DNA of 33,319 nt, from contig CAZJMH010000003.1 of assembly GCA_964547295.1 (NCBI GenBank), forward strand, positions 1 to 33,319. The letters are read 5' to 3'. The notes under the pieces were generated by a model, which ran no database searches, was not told where the DNA came from, and was given only the letters and a program-made list of their open reading frames with translations. This DNA comes from CAYSLZ01 sp964547295 (lineage in GTDB: Bacteria > Patescibacteriota > Microgenomatia > UBA12405 > JAHJSD01). Positions 13,385-21,238 of this stretch are shown piece by piece (position 1 is the stretch's first letter; every line of letters begins with the position of its first letter). The translations under genes were made by a program, and so were the position numbers.

Positions 13385-14635
13385 TTATTTTTGAAGTTTA
13401 AAGATTGCCTCTTTTATTGAAAGTGTTTTTTGTTTGCCGCTGGACATGTTTTTAAGGGCGACAACATCTTTTTTATCTTCTTCTGGACCGATGATTACCA
13501 CCCAGGGAATCTTTTTTTGGTTAGCATACTGTAACTGCTTGTCCAGACGTTCATCAGTATCTAAATAAACCTCTGTATTTAGTTTATTTTTTCTCAGCTC
13601 TTGAGCTGTTTTAAATGATTTTTCTTTTAATTCTGATGAAAAAACTGTAACTAAAACTTTAGTTAGACTAGTATTAAGTTCCGGCCATAGGTTTTGACTG
13701 CGGATGACTTCAACTAATCTTTCAAGTCCATATGAAAATCCAGTTCCAGTGATATCTGGACCGCCGATTTGGCTAACTAAATTATCATATCGGCCGCCGC
13801 CGCCGATAGATCCGATGTTTGGCTTGGTAACCACTGCTTCAAAAACTGGACCAGTGTAATAATCCAATCCTCGAACTAAGCTAGGGTTGAATTGATAGTA
13901 ATTTTCTTTGACTCCGCTTTTCTGGAGAAATTTAAAAATTAAGTTTAGATTGTCATTTGGGGTTAATTTGTCTAGTTTTCGAAAAACTTTTTTTATTAAT
14001 TCTGGCGCAAACCCTTTGCTCTTTAACTCCTCGGCAACTGTTTTTTTGCTTTTTTTATCTAATTTATCTATTGACTGAAGGATAGACATTTGCTGTTTAT
14101 TATCGGTTATTTTAATTTGGTTGAAAAGTTGACTTAATAATTTTCGATCATTGATTTCTATCGAAAATTTATCAAAACCCAATTTTTTTAAAGCGGTGTA
14201 AACGATTAAAATTATTTCGGCGTCGGCTAGGGGAGAGGCGAGCCCAAAAATATCAATATCGCATTGGGTAAATTCCCGGTAGCGGTTGCGTTGAGGTTTT
14301 TCCGCTCGATAAACATTTTGTATTTGATAGCGTTTAAATGGGTAGTTTATTTCGTTTTGGTGACTAGCAAGAAAACGAGCAACGGGAACAGTTAAGTCAT
14401 ATCTTAAACCAATTTTTCGTTCACCTAGGTCTTTAAAAGTATAAACTAATTTATCTGTTTCTTGACCATACTTATTTAGTAAAATTTGAGCATATTCTAA
14501 ACTGGGAGTTTCTATTGGCTGGAAACCAAATGATTCAAACGTTTTGCGCAGGATGGTAATTACTTTTTGGCGAATAACTGCCTCCTCCGGCATAATATCG
14601 CGAAATCCTTTAAGCGTTTGTTGTTTTGATGACAT
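13385..14635 (-). CDS. hisS: Histidyl-tRNA synthetase
   Basis: This is a 416-residue class II enzyme that charges tRNA-His. It starts T-L-K-G-F-R-D-I-M-P (motif typical of HisRS), with motif 2 Y-R-A-E-K-P-Q-R-N-R-Y-R-E-F-T-Q, the histidine-binding loop G-L-D-Y-Y-T-G-P-V-F-E, and motif 3 S-Y-G-L-E-R-L. The anticodon-binding domain covers ~325-416. Length fits the family. It is transcribed against prfA and opens a three-gene minus-strand island. Its promoter (TGC-TAAAAT) ends 7 nt before the ATG. Confidence 0.97.
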   Translation of the reverse strand: MSSKQQTLKGFRDIMPEEAVIRQKVITILRKTFESFGFQPIETPSLEYAQILLNKYGQETDKLVYTFKDLGERKIGLRYDLTVPVARFLASHQNEINYPFKRYQIQNVYRAEKPQRNRYREFTQCDIDIFGLASPLADAEIILIVYTALKKLGFDKFSIEINDRKLLSQLFNQIKITDNKQQMSILQSIDKLDKKSKKTVAEELKSKGFAPELIKKVFRKLDKLTPNDNLNLIFKFLQKSGVKENYYQFNPSLVRGLDYYTGPVFEAVVTKPNIGSIGGGGRYDNLVSQIGGPDITGTGFSYGLERLVEVIRSQNLWPELNTSLTKVLVTVFSSELKEKSFKTAQELRKNKLNTEVYLDTDERLDKQLQYANQKKIPWVVIIGPEEDKKDVVALKNMSSGKQKTLSIKEAIFKLQK

Positions 14636-14642
14636 AGTTTAT

Positions 14643-14651
14643 ATTTTAGCA
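14643..14651 (-). promoter_or_regulatory. Extended -10 promoter for hisS
   Basis: On the minus strand TGC-TAAAAT, with 7 nt to the hisS ATG at 14635. No matching -35. The implied mRNA is leaderless. Confidence 0.5.
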
Positions 14652-14653
14652 GA

Positions 14654-15373
14654 TTATTCTTTTTCTGGTTGGTCAGAAGAGGGGGTCGGTGTTGGCTCTA
14701 GGGGAGTAATAACTAATAGTTCATCTACTTGATAGGTAGCTGTATTTCCGTCAGTAGGAGAAATTACGGCAGCTATTTTTTGTTCTGGAACTAAATCCTG
14801 GTATTCAATTTCTTCAATTTCTCCATTGAGACGTTGTTTTAGAGTGGACTTTTCATTAAAAATTAACTCATAGCTTTGGTCGGTATTTTTAACTAGAATA
14901 ATTTCATCCTGGGCGGCTGTTTCAGAAATTTCCCCGAAAATTGGTTGTCGGTTATCATCTTCTTTTTCATTGGTGATTACTACACGTTTGGCATCTAAGG
15001 AGCCGTCTATTTGAACCTCTCCCATAGCGATAACCCGTTGACCTATTTCCAAGTTTTCTAAACTTATGGTCTGCCGGTTTTGATTGATTATTACGGCTTG
15101 GTCGTTTAGAGTGACGCTTCTATCTTCTCCATTGGTTTCTATCTCAAATCCAATCGTATTTACTTGAGTTATTTTTCCAACCCAACCGCGTCTTTCCTGC
15201 TTATTAATAATTTCGTCTAATTTAGTTTTAACACTCTCTTCAATTTGCTTTCTAATATCTTCAATTTTCTCTCCAGCCACGGCAGGAGTAGGTGTTTGAG
15301 CGTTTAAATTAAAAGGCAGAGAAAAGGCTGCTGCCAATCCAAAAATAATGATGAGAAACAATTTATTAATCAT
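14654..15373 (-). CDS. Secreted protein with DUF5666-like beta-barrel repeats
   Basis: This is a 239-residue protein. It has a signal peptide (~1-25, ending L-N-A-Q) and a Thr/Pro stretch, then a helix (~38-60). Two consecutive OB/SH3-like beta units follow (G-W-V-G-K-I-T-Q-V ... S-V-T-L-N-D-Q-A-V-I ... G-Q-R-V-I-A-M-G-E, then I-F-G-E-I-S-E ... K-S-T-L-K-Q-R-L), with a Thr/Pro/Ser-rich tail. This is the DUF5666-like pattern common in CPR exported proteins; the function is unknown. There is no membrane anchor after the signal. It lies 18 nt upstream of hisS, and its own candidate promoter falls in the end of the preceding gene. Confidence 0.75.
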   Translation of the reverse strand: MINKLFLIIIFGLAAAFSLPFNLNAQTPTPAVAGEKIEDIRKQIEESVKTKLDEIINKQERRGWVGKITQVNTIGFEIETNGEDRSVTLNDQAVIINQNRQTISLENLEIGQRVIAMGEVQIDGSLDAKRVVITNEKEDDNRQPIFGEISETAAQDEIILVKNTDQSYELIFNEKSTLKQRLNGEIEEIEYQDLVPEQKIAAVISPTDGNTATYQVDELLVITPLEPTPTPSSDQPEKE

Positions 15374-15378
15374 ATATA

Positions 15379-15825
15379 TTAAAATTTAGCAGTAGAATAG
15401 GTTACTGTCAAGGTTTGGGTAGCCTTGTTACCTTGATTATCATAGGCAGAAATATTAATTATGTTTTCACCTCCGATCAGGTTAATCTCTGTTTGAAATT
15501 CACCGTTTTCGTCAGCGACAAGAATTTCCTGGCCTTCTTCCCAAATAACAATTACGGTAGCATTAACCTGTGTTTTTCCGTTTAAAATTATATTTTCCTG
15601 GGAAGATATAATTTCGTTTTCTGGTTGAATAATATTAAGGGATATATCCTTTTCTGACTCGTTTGGTTCGTTTACTGCCTGTTCAGCTTTTGTTGGGGCA
15701 GGGGAGGGTTGAGAATTTGCTAAATCTGAAACTGTGCCTTTGTTATTCCTAAGCCAAAAAAAGGCGCTTAATCCAAAGCCGATTAATATACCGATAAAAA
15801 TTGTTATCCCCAATTCTTTTTTCAT
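15379..15825 (-). CDS. Membrane-anchored protein with one Ig-like domain
   Basis: This is a 148-residue protein from ATG 15825. A TTG 39 nt further upstream (15864) keeps the frame open but coincides with the -35 box, so it is rejected. Residues ~5-24 are one membrane anchor, followed by a Ser/Pro/Glu linker. Residues ~60-145 are an Ig-like beta-sandwich (N-I-I-Q-P-E-N-E, then I-I-L-N-G-K-T-Q-V-N-A-T-V-I-V, then G-E-F-Q-T-E-I-N-L, then N-I-I-N-I-S-A-Y-D-N-Q-G-N). Such domains mediate adhesion or act as spacers on the surface; no enzymatic motif is seen. It is upstream of the DUF5666-like gene, and both are probably surface components. Confidence 0.8.
   Translation of the reverse strand: MKKELGITIFIGILIGFGLSAFFWLRNNKGTVSDLANSQPSPAPTKAEQAVNEPNESEKDISLNIIQPENEIISSQENIILNGKTQVNATVIVIWEEGQEILVADENGEFQTEINLIGGENIINISAYDNQGNKATQTLTVTYSTAKF
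15383..15391 (-). promoter_or_regulatory. Candidate extended -10 promoter for the DUF5666-like gene
   Basis: Minus-strand TGC-TAAATT overlaps the last codons of the upstream gene and ends 9 nt before the ATG at 15373. A/T-rich sequence makes chance matches likely, but the geometry equals that of the other promoters here. Confidence 0.35.
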
Positions 15826-15835
15826 CCTTAGTCTA

Positions 15836-15864
15836 ATGATATGAAAAGCCAGGCAGCCTGTCAA
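15836..15864 (-). promoter_or_regulatory. Promoter for the Ig-like protein gene
   Basis: Minus-strand TTGACA (15864-15859), a 17-bp spacer and TATCAT (15841-15836). The ATG at 15825 lies 10 nt after the -10 box, giving a nearly leaderless mRNA. Confidence 0.7.
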
Positions 15865-15917
15865 GCAGGAGTTTTGATAGTTTTTGATATATTATGATTG
15901 GGTCGCTTATCAACATC

Positions 15918-15946
15918 TTGTTATCTTAGTTTAATAATGTTAAGAT
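15918..15946 (+). promoter_or_regulatory. Promoter for the MBL-like gene and dnaB
   Basis: TTGTTA (15918-15923), a 17-bp spacer and TAAGAT (15941-15946) with extended TG at 15938-15939. The ATG at 15956 follows after 9 nt. Confidence 0.6.
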
Positions 15947-15955
15947 TTAAATGTT

Positions 15956-16504
15956 ATGTTAACCGTTAAATATCCCAATAAAAACTTTTTCCGAATTCGA
16001 ATAAAGCATTCATATCTAGGTTTTGGAATACCAGATAATAAAATAAAAGTAGATATTATTTTGCCTTTTAGCGGTAAAAAAGTGAACTTAAATAAAGTTA
16101 AGGCCAAAAATAGAAAACAATCTTTTATAATCCCAGGACCAGGGGAATATGAAATTGGAGGCACTCAAATTTCATACATTGGTGACGGTTATTGGCAAAT
16201 AAGTGCAGACGGTTGGAGATTGTGTTACCTTTCTGGCCAGTGGAAGAAGCCAACAGCAAAAAAGGTTGATCAACTAGGTCAGCTGGATTTGATTTTTCTT
16301 AGTTTGGAGGGGAGCAAAAAAGAAGCAAAAAAGGCCGTAGAAAGTGTAAAAAGACTTTCACCAAAAGGAGTAGTTTTTGGCTATGATGCCGGAAAAGAGT
16401 TTTTGGATAAAATAGACCGGGAAGATATAGAGCCGACTAAAAAAGCAAAACTAAAACAAAGTGATTTAAGTGAAGAGAGCACTGATTATTTTGGACTTAA
16501 ATAA
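15956..16504 (+). CDS. Degenerate UlaG-like MBL-fold protein
   Basis: This is a 182-residue protein. It keeps the order of UlaG-type metallo-beta-lactamase-fold proteins: an early strand region, I-I-P-G-P-G-E-Y-E-I-G-G-T-Q-I near the middle, D-G-W-R-L-C-Y-L-S-G, L-D-L-I-F-L-S-L-E-G, then a helix and S-P-K-G-V-V-F-G-Y. The metal-binding histidines (T-H-x-H-x-D-H and the H in C-H-L-G) are not present; C-Y-L-S stands where C-H-L-G is expected. It is therefore unlikely to be a metal-dependent hydrolase. It lies 6 nt before dnaB on the same transcript, which may point to a link with replication, but the role is unknown. Confidence 0.75.
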   Translation: MLTVKYPNKNFFRIRIKHSYLGFGIPDNKIKVDIILPFSGKKVNLNKVKAKNRKQSFIIPGPGEYEIGGTQISYIGDGYWQISADGWRLCYLSGQWKKPTAKKVDQLGQLDLIFLSLEGSKKEAKKAVESVKRLSPKGVVFGYDAGKEFLDKIDREDIEPTKKAKLKQSDLSEESTDYFGLK

Positions 16505-16510
16505 AAAATC

Positions 16511-17833
16511 ATGCCGGGAAGAATGTCACCTCAAAAACTAAAAATCCCGCCTAATTCTAAGGAGGCAGAAACTTCAGTTCTAGGCTCAATTCTGATTGAT
16601 AAAGATGCAATAGTAGAAGTAGCAGATATTTTATCCTCAGAATGTTTTTATGAAACAGCACATCAAAATATTTTTGAAACCGCTTTAGAGTTATATGAAG
16701 AAAGAGTCCCGATTGATTTAGTAACCATGTCAGAGCGGATGAAGCAGAAGAAAAAGCTTGATAAAATTGGAGGAAGGTCTTATTTGTCTAAACTAGTTAA
16801 TTCTGTTCCTACTTCGGCTCATGCTGTTTCTTATGCTCAAATAGTTAAGGACCTTTACACTAAGCGAGAATTGGCTGCTGCTTCGGCTGAAATAAATGAG
16901 GTAGCTTTTAATGACGAAGTTGATGCTGATGAAGCTTTAGACAGGGCTGAGCAGGAAATTTTTTCTTTAAGCCAACAGCATTTAAAGAAAATTCCGACTT
17001 CTTTGCGTGAGGCATTAGCAGAAAGTTTTGATCGTTTGGATGAGTTGCAAAAGCGAGCTGATGGATTACGTGGAGTTCCCAGTGGCTTTTCAGATTTGGA
17101 CGATTATTTAGCTGGATTTCAGGATAGCAATTTAATTATCTTAGCTGCTCGGCCAGGAGTGGGTAAAACTGCTTGGGCTTTGAATATTGCCCGGTATGTA
17201 TCCGTTGAAAAGAAATTGCCCACTTGTTTTTTTTCATTGGAAATGAGTAAGGAGGAGTTGGTCGACCGATTATTGGTTCGCCAGGCAGATATTGATGCCT
17301 GGAAAATGAAGACCGGACAGCTTGACGACAAGGATTTATCTGGCCTATCAGAGGCAATGGGAGTTTTAGCTGAAGCCCCATTATATATTGATGATACACC
17401 GGGTTTAAATATTTTACAGATTAGAACCAAGGCCAGACGATTGCAAATAGAAAAGGGTTTGGACTTGATTATTGTTGATTATTTACAGTTAATGCATTCT
17501 CGCCGGCGTTGGGACAGCCGAGTTCAAGAGGTTTCAGATATTTCTCAAGGCTTAAAAAATCTCGCCCGGGAATTGAAGGTTCCTGTTTTAGCTTTATCTC
17601 AACTTTCTCGAGCAGTAGAAAAAAGAGGCGGTAATCGGCCTCGATTAGCAGATTTAAGAGAAAGCGGGAGTATAGAGCAAGATGCTGATGTAGTTATGTT
17701 TTTGTATCGGGACGACGAAGAAAACAGGGAGTTGGTTAATTGCGATATTGCTAAGCATCGAAATGGACCAGTTGGTCAATTTGAACTTTACTTTAATCCT
17801 AAAAAAGTTAGCTTTTTTGGAGTTAAAAAATAA
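16511..17833 (+). CDS. dnaB: Replicative DNA helicase DnaB
   Basis: This is a 440-residue protein. The N-terminal helical domain (~10-115) has E-A-E-T-S-V-L-G-S-I-L and the P-I-D-L-V-T segment. The RecA-like motor shows Walker A A-A-R-P-G-V-G-K-T-A (~215), F-F-S-L-E-M-S, Walker B L-I-I-V-D-Y-L-Q-L-M, L-S-Q-L-S-R-A-V-E and the late R-L-A-D-L-R-E-S-G-S-I-E-Q-D-A-D. It unwinds DNA at the fork as a hexamer. There is no intein. Length is normal (~440-470). Confidence 0.97.
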   Translation: MPGRMSPQKLKIPPNSKEAETSVLGSILIDKDAIVEVADILSSECFYETAHQNIFETALELYEERVPIDLVTMSERMKQKKKLDKIGGRSYLSKLVNSVPTSAHAVSYAQIVKDLYTKRELAAASAEINEVAFNDEVDADEALDRAEQEIFSLSQQHLKKIPTSLREALAESFDRLDELQKRADGLRGVPSGFSDLDDYLAGFQDSNLIILAARPGVGKTAWALNIARYVSVEKKLPTCFFSLEMSKEELVDRLLVRQADIDAWKMKTGQLDDKDLSGLSEAMGVLAEAPLYIDDTPGLNILQIRTKARRLQIEKGLDLIIVDYLQLMHSRRRWDSRVQEVSDISQGLKNLARELKVPVLALSQLSRAVEKRGGNRPRLADLRESGSIEQDADVVMFLYRDDEENRELVNCDIAKHRNGPVGQFELYFNPKKVSFFGVKK

Positions 17834-17849
17834 GCTTTCTAAAATAATG

Positions 17850-17935
17850 TGCCGCGAGCCGGAGTTGAACCGGCACGAGGGGTAAACCTCACAGGTTTTT
17901 GAGACCTGCGTGTCTTCCAATTCCACCATCGCGGC
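17850..17935 (-). tRNA. tRNA-Leu (anticodon CAA)
   Basis: The minus strand folds as a class II tRNA of 86 nt. The acceptor is GCCGCGA/TCGCGGC with discriminator A. The anticodon stem CAGGT/ACCTG holds loop CTCAAAA, giving anticodon CAA (reads UUG). There is a long variable arm with GAGG/CCTC pairing. The T stem is GCCGG/CCGGC with loop TTCAACT. CCA is not encoded, so a CCA-adding enzyme is needed. It lies antisense between dnaB and a divergent membrane protein gene. Confidence 0.96.
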
Positions 17936-17945
17936 TGGGTAGTCT

Positions 17946-17954
17946 ATTTTATCA
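17946..17954 (-). promoter_or_regulatory. Extended -10 promoter for tRNA-Leu
   Basis: Minus-strand TGA-TAAAAT, ending 10 nt before the mature 5' end. It is back to back with the plus-strand promoter at 17969-17977, with a CACGTG palindrome (17965-17970) between the two -10 boxes. Confidence 0.5.
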
Positions 17955-17968
17955 TATATCTAGCCACG

Positions 17969-17977
17969 TGATATAAT
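17969..17977 (+). promoter_or_regulatory. Extended -10 promoter for the 17985 gene
   Basis: TG-A-TATAAT with a perfect -10 hexamer (17972-17977) only 7 nt before the ATG at 17985, so transcription would begin at or next to the start codon. Confidence 0.65.
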
Positions 17978-17984
17978 CACCAAA

Positions 17985-18545
17985 ATGGAAAAGCTATATT
18001 TAATCTTAAAAATCTTAGCAGGTTTTATTTTTTTATTTCAGTCTTTTCGGTTGTTAAAAAAAGATTATCCAGAAGAGCAAATAGTCAAAGCAAGCGTAAT
18101 AGGGGTTATTTTAGCATTTGGTATCAACTATGTTAGCGGTTTTTTAAATTTGCAACTTCTTGTTTTTGGGTTAATTTTAGTTTCTACTTTAATAGTTTAT
18201 ATTTTCAGTCTTTTATTAAACTGGCGTTTTTGGCCGGTAATGGAGGCAATTACTTGGCCAGGTTTGGTAAGTCTTTCGATATCTTTTGGTGGTCAAATGG
18301 AAGGTTTAATTTATCTTTTGGCCGTTTTAATAAGTTTCTATTGGAAAAATTACCGAAATTTTTTCTGGTATCCGAGCGGCAGAGCCGGTTTTTTTTTCCT
18401 AGTTAACTTGTGTTTTGTTGCTTTTTTGCATATTGGACTTGATTTTTGGCAACAGAGGTTGGTAGAATTGATTGCTTGGTCAACATTTTTACTTGCTGGT
18501 TTAAGTGGAATTATTTTACTTTCCGGCGGTGAAAAAAGAGATTAA
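17985..18545 (+). CDS. Integral membrane protein of unknown function
   Basis: This is a 186-residue protein with about six hydrophobic segments (approx. 5-20, 36-52, 55-78, 88-115, 128-150, 158-180) separated by short polar loops. A conserved-looking loop (K-N-Y-R-N-F-F-W-Y-P-S-G-R-A-G-F) faintly recalls the S-G-R-x-G of prolipoprotein diacylglyceryl transferase, but the other Lgt residues are not apparent, so I do not assign it. The promoter implies a leaderless mRNA. It leads a run through dksA-like, rluA-like, LytR_C and yebC. Confidence 0.75.
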   Translation: MEKLYLILKILAGFIFLFQSFRLLKKDYPEEQIVKASVIGVILAFGINYVSGFLNLQLLVFGLILVSTLIVYIFSLLLNWRFWPVMEAITWPGLVSLSISFGGQMEGLIYLLAVLISFYWKNYRNFFWYPSGRAGFFFLVNLCFVAFLHIGLDFWQQRLVELIAWSTFLLAGLSGIILLSGGEKRD

Positions 18546-18571
18546 TTTATAAATTATGGTAGAAAGCAAAA

Positions 18572-18949
18572 ATGAATGATGTAAACGAAAAATTTACTTT
18601 TCCTCAATCTGTTTTGGAACCAGTAAAAAAATTTTTAACTGAAGAGTTAAAAAAAATAAAAAAACAAGTTGAAAAAGTAGAAAAGGATGATCCGTTTAGT
18701 AATGAAGATCGGGTTGATGATAATGCTAAACCAGATATGGAGGCAGATGAGCAGTTTGGTCATGCCCGGGCAAAAGCAATTTCCGGTCAATTAAACAAGC
18801 GAATGATACAAATTAAAAAAGCTTTAACTAGAGTTAAAATTGGCCAATATGGAATTTGTGAGGATTGTGGCGAGTTTATTAATACTAAAAGGTTGATGGT
18901 TTATCCGGAGACTACTAAATGTGTCAAGTGTCAAGAAAAAGCTTCCTGA
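18572..18949 (+). CDS. TraR/DksA-type C4 zinc-finger protein
   Basis: This is a 125-residue protein. A charged coiled-coil N-terminal half (~15-95) is followed by the finger C-E-D-C-G-E-F-I then C-V-K-C, the four-Cys DksA/TraR signature (Y-G-I-C-E-D-C-G). Family members reach into the RNA polymerase secondary channel and modulate initiation, often with ppGpp; others are shorter regulators. The coiled-coil tip normally has D-x-x-D-x-A: here D-D-N-A-K-P-D is near that position. The next gene overlaps its end by 29 nt. Confidence 0.88.
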   Translation: MNDVNEKFTFPQSVLEPVKKFLTEELKKIKKQVEKVEKDDPFSNEDRVDDNAKPDMEADEQFGHARAKAISGQLNKRMIQIKKALTRVKIGQYGICEDCGEFINTKRLMVYPETTKCVKCQEKAS

Positions 18950-19652
18950 CCCAGAAATAATTTATCAAGATAAAAATATTTTTGTTATTAATAAACCGGC
19001 CGGATGGGTAACCCTTAAAGTTAATACCTATAAGGGTTTTACACTTCAGGATTGGGTCGAAAAAAAGTTTCAAGAGATTCGACAAGCCCGAAATAGATAT
19101 AAAAATTCGGCTTTTATCAGGCGATTTGGTATTGCTCATCGGCTGGATAAAGACACTTCGGGTCTGATTTTGGGGGGGAAAGATGAACAGTCATTTCAAG
19201 CTTTGCAATCTCAATTTAAAACCCGGCAAGTTAAAAAGGAATATTGGGCTTTAGTTAGAGGAAAACTTAAAAGTGAAGGCAAATTGGTAAGTCCAATTGG
19301 TCGACTACCAAGTAATAAGCTTAAAAGAGGGGTAACTTTAACCGGCAAGCCTTCAGTAACAAAATTTAAACCCCTTTGTTATTATAAAATTAATAATCAG
19401 GTTTATACCTTGGTTATAGTTTGGCCCAAAACAGGGAGAACCCACCAAATAAGGGTTCATTTTAAGCACTTAGGCCATCCTGTATTTGGTGATCAGCTTT
19501 ATGGTGGAAAAAAAGAAACGAATAAAAACATGTTTTTGGTAGCTAAAAAAATAAGTTTTTTCCACCCGAAAACAGAAAATATTTACCAATTTGAAATAGA
19601 TTTACCAATTAAACTAAGAAGGATTATTGATGAGGCAAAAAAGACAAAATAA
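18921..19652 (+). CDS. RluA-family rRNA/tRNA pseudouridine synthase
   Basis: This is a 243-residue protein with the RluA catalytic motif H-R-L-D-K-D-T-S-G-L (catalytic Asp76), an early N-K-P-A-G-W motif, K-E-Y-W-A-L-V-R-G, and the late P-K-T-G-R-T-H-Q-I-R-V-H-F. It isomerises uridine to pseudouridine in structured RNA; the target cannot be told. There is no S4 domain in front, and length is at the short end of the family. The GTG start overlaps the preceding gene by 29 nt, so it is translationally coupled. Confidence 0.94.
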   Translation: MSSVKKKLPDPEIIYQDKNIFVINKPAGWVTLKVNTYKGFTLQDWVEKKFQEIRQARNRYKNSAFIRRFGIAHRLDKDTSGLILGGKDEQSFQALQSQFKTRQVKKEYWALVRGKLKSEGKLVSPIGRLPSNKLKRGVTLTGKPSVTKFKPLCYYKINNQVYTLVIVWPKTGRTHQIRVHFKHLGHPVFGDQLYGGKKETNKNMFLVAKKISFFHPKTENIYQFEIDLPIKLRRIIDEAKKTK

Positions 19653-20535
19653 AAATAAAAAAAAATGGTTAAGAATAATCTTAAGCCTACTTTTTTTATT
19701 TGGTTTGAGTTTTTTAATTATTCAGGTTGTGATCAGGTTTAGAATGAGTTGGTCTGGAAATGAGCAAATATCATTTGGGCTTGAAAGTGAAAGTGGAGAA
19801 GTATTGATAGTTACTTTAACTCCAGCTAAAGACATGGCAGTTGTTACACGTATTCCAGGGGAAACAATTATTGAAACGCCGTGGTTTGGTAATTATACTG
19901 TCAATAAGCTTTACCTTTTGGTCAATCAGGAAGAGAATGAAAATATCTTTAATCGCAGTTTAAGCTATTATTTAGGTCTGCCAGTTGATTTTGGCTATCG
20001 TGATTTTAATTTTAAAAAAGACTTTGAATTGTCTTTTTTAAAAAACGAGCTTTCTGCCTTTTTCTTTCCCCCGAAAAATATAACTCATTGGCGAGTTTGG
20101 AGATACTTAAAAATAAAGGATTTGGTTTGGAAGACAATAGATTTATCTGATTATGGACAATTAGGTTCTTTAGCTGATGGTTCAGAAGTGTTTTTGGTCG
20201 ACCCCGATAAAATTGATCAACAATTATGGGCTTATTTTTCTGACCCGTTAATTAAAGGAGAAGACATAAGTTTGTCTATTTTCAATGCTGGGGGGAAAAG
20301 CGGCTTAGCAAAAAAAATATCTGCTCTTTGTAAAAATATTGGAATTCGTGTTGTTGAAGTTGGAGACCAAGAGGAAATTAATCAAGATTGTTTATTAATA
20401 GCTAATGACGAAAAATTGTTAACTTCTTATACAGTAAAGCGACTACATCGTTTACTTGGTTGTAATTTAGAATTAGGTAATGTCAGAGGTCTTGGCAACC
20501 TAAATTTAATAATTAAAAATGTTAAAATAAACTAA
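19630..20535 (+). CDS. Membrane-anchored LytR C-terminal-domain (LytR_C) protein
   Basis: This is a 301-residue protein from ATG 19630, three bases after an in-frame TTG. A basic N-terminus and one membrane segment (~13-32) precede an extracellular region (~45-200) weakly like LytR/CpsA/Psr proteins (V-L-I-V-T-L-T-P-A-K-D, then V-N-K-L-Y-L-L-V). The end (~215-300) fits the LytR_C domain: S-L-S-I-F-N-A-G-G-K-S-G-L-A-K-K-I, I-R-V-V-E-V-G-D, C-L-L-I-A-N-D. LCP catalytic arginines are not recognisable, so it is not assigned as a wall-polymer ligase. It overlaps the rluA-like gene by 23 nt. Confidence 0.75.
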   Translation: MRQKRQNKNKKKWLRIILSLLFLFGLSFLIIQVVIRFRMSWSGNEQISFGLESESGEVLIVTLTPAKDMAVVTRIPGETIIETPWFGNYTVNKLYLLVNQEENENIFNRSLSYYLGLPVDFGYRDFNFKKDFELSFLKNELSAFFFPPKNITHWRVWRYLKIKDLVWKTIDLSDYGQLGSLADGSEVFLVDPDKIDQQLWAYFSDPLIKGEDISLSIFNAGGKSGLAKKISALCKNIGIRVVEVGDQEEINQDCLLIANDEKLLTSYTVKRLHRLLGCNLELGNVRGLGNLNLIIKNVKIN

Positions 20536-20536
20536 T

Positions 20537-21238
20537 ATGTCTGGACATTCAAAATGGGCAAACATCAAACGTCAGAAAAACGCTCAGGATCGTGAACGGG
20601 GAAAAGTTTTTAGTCGTTTGTCGAAACTAATAACTACGGCAGTAAAGGAAGGCGGGTCTTCTGACCCAGAAAAAAATGTCCAGTTGCGGCAGGTAATTGA
20701 CCGTGCTAAAGAAGAGGATATGCCTAAGGATAATATTAAGAGGGCTATAGAAAATGCTATAAAAAAGGCGGAATCTACTAAAGATGTTATTCTGGAGGGC
20801 TATGGTCCTTTCGGTGTTGGGGTATTAATAAAGGCAGCCACTGATAATCGCCAACGGACAATTCAAGAAATTAAAAATATTTTTGAAACTCATGGCGGCA
20901 ATTTAGCTGAGCCTGGTTCAGTAAAATATAAATTTTTACGCCAGGGTAGGGTAGTGGTCGAAAAATTGGAAGAAGAGTTAATTTTAGATTTAATTGATTA
21001 TGGGGCTGAGGATATTAGAGAGGATAATGATAAATTAATTATTATTATTTCGCCTGATCAGTTAAATGAATTTATTAATAAAATAAAAGAAAAATATCAG
21101 ATTATTGAGTCCAAAGTAGAGGTATTAGCTAAAGAAAAGCTGCCTATTGATGATTTGCCGAAAAAAGAAAAAATTATTGAATTCATTAATTTAATTAAAG
21201 AACATCCGGATGTAGAAGAGGTATTTACTAATGTCTAA
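20537..21238 (+). CDS. yebC: YebC/PmpR family protein
   Basis: This is a 233-residue protein with the hallmark start MSGHSKWANIKRQK and K-x-F-S-R-L. The middle has Y-G-P-F-G-V-G-V-L-I-K-A-A-T-D-N and the region G-G-N-L-A-E-P-G-S-V-K-Y-K-F. Members were described as DNA-binding regulators, and more recently YebC proteins have been linked to translation of proline-rich stretches. Length is slightly under the usual 240-250. It sits one base after the previous gene. Confidence 0.96.
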   Translation: MSGHSKWANIKRQKNAQDRERGKVFSRLSKLITTAVKEGGSSDPEKNVQLRQVIDRAKEEDMPKDNIKRAIENAIKKAESTKDVILEGYGPFGVGVLIKAATDNRQRTIQEIKNIFETHGGNLAEPGSVKYKFLRQGRVVVEKLEEELILDLIDYGAEDIREDNDKLIIIISPDQLNEFINKIKEKYQIIESKVEVLAKEKLPIDDLPKKEKIIEFINLIKEHPDVEEVFTNV

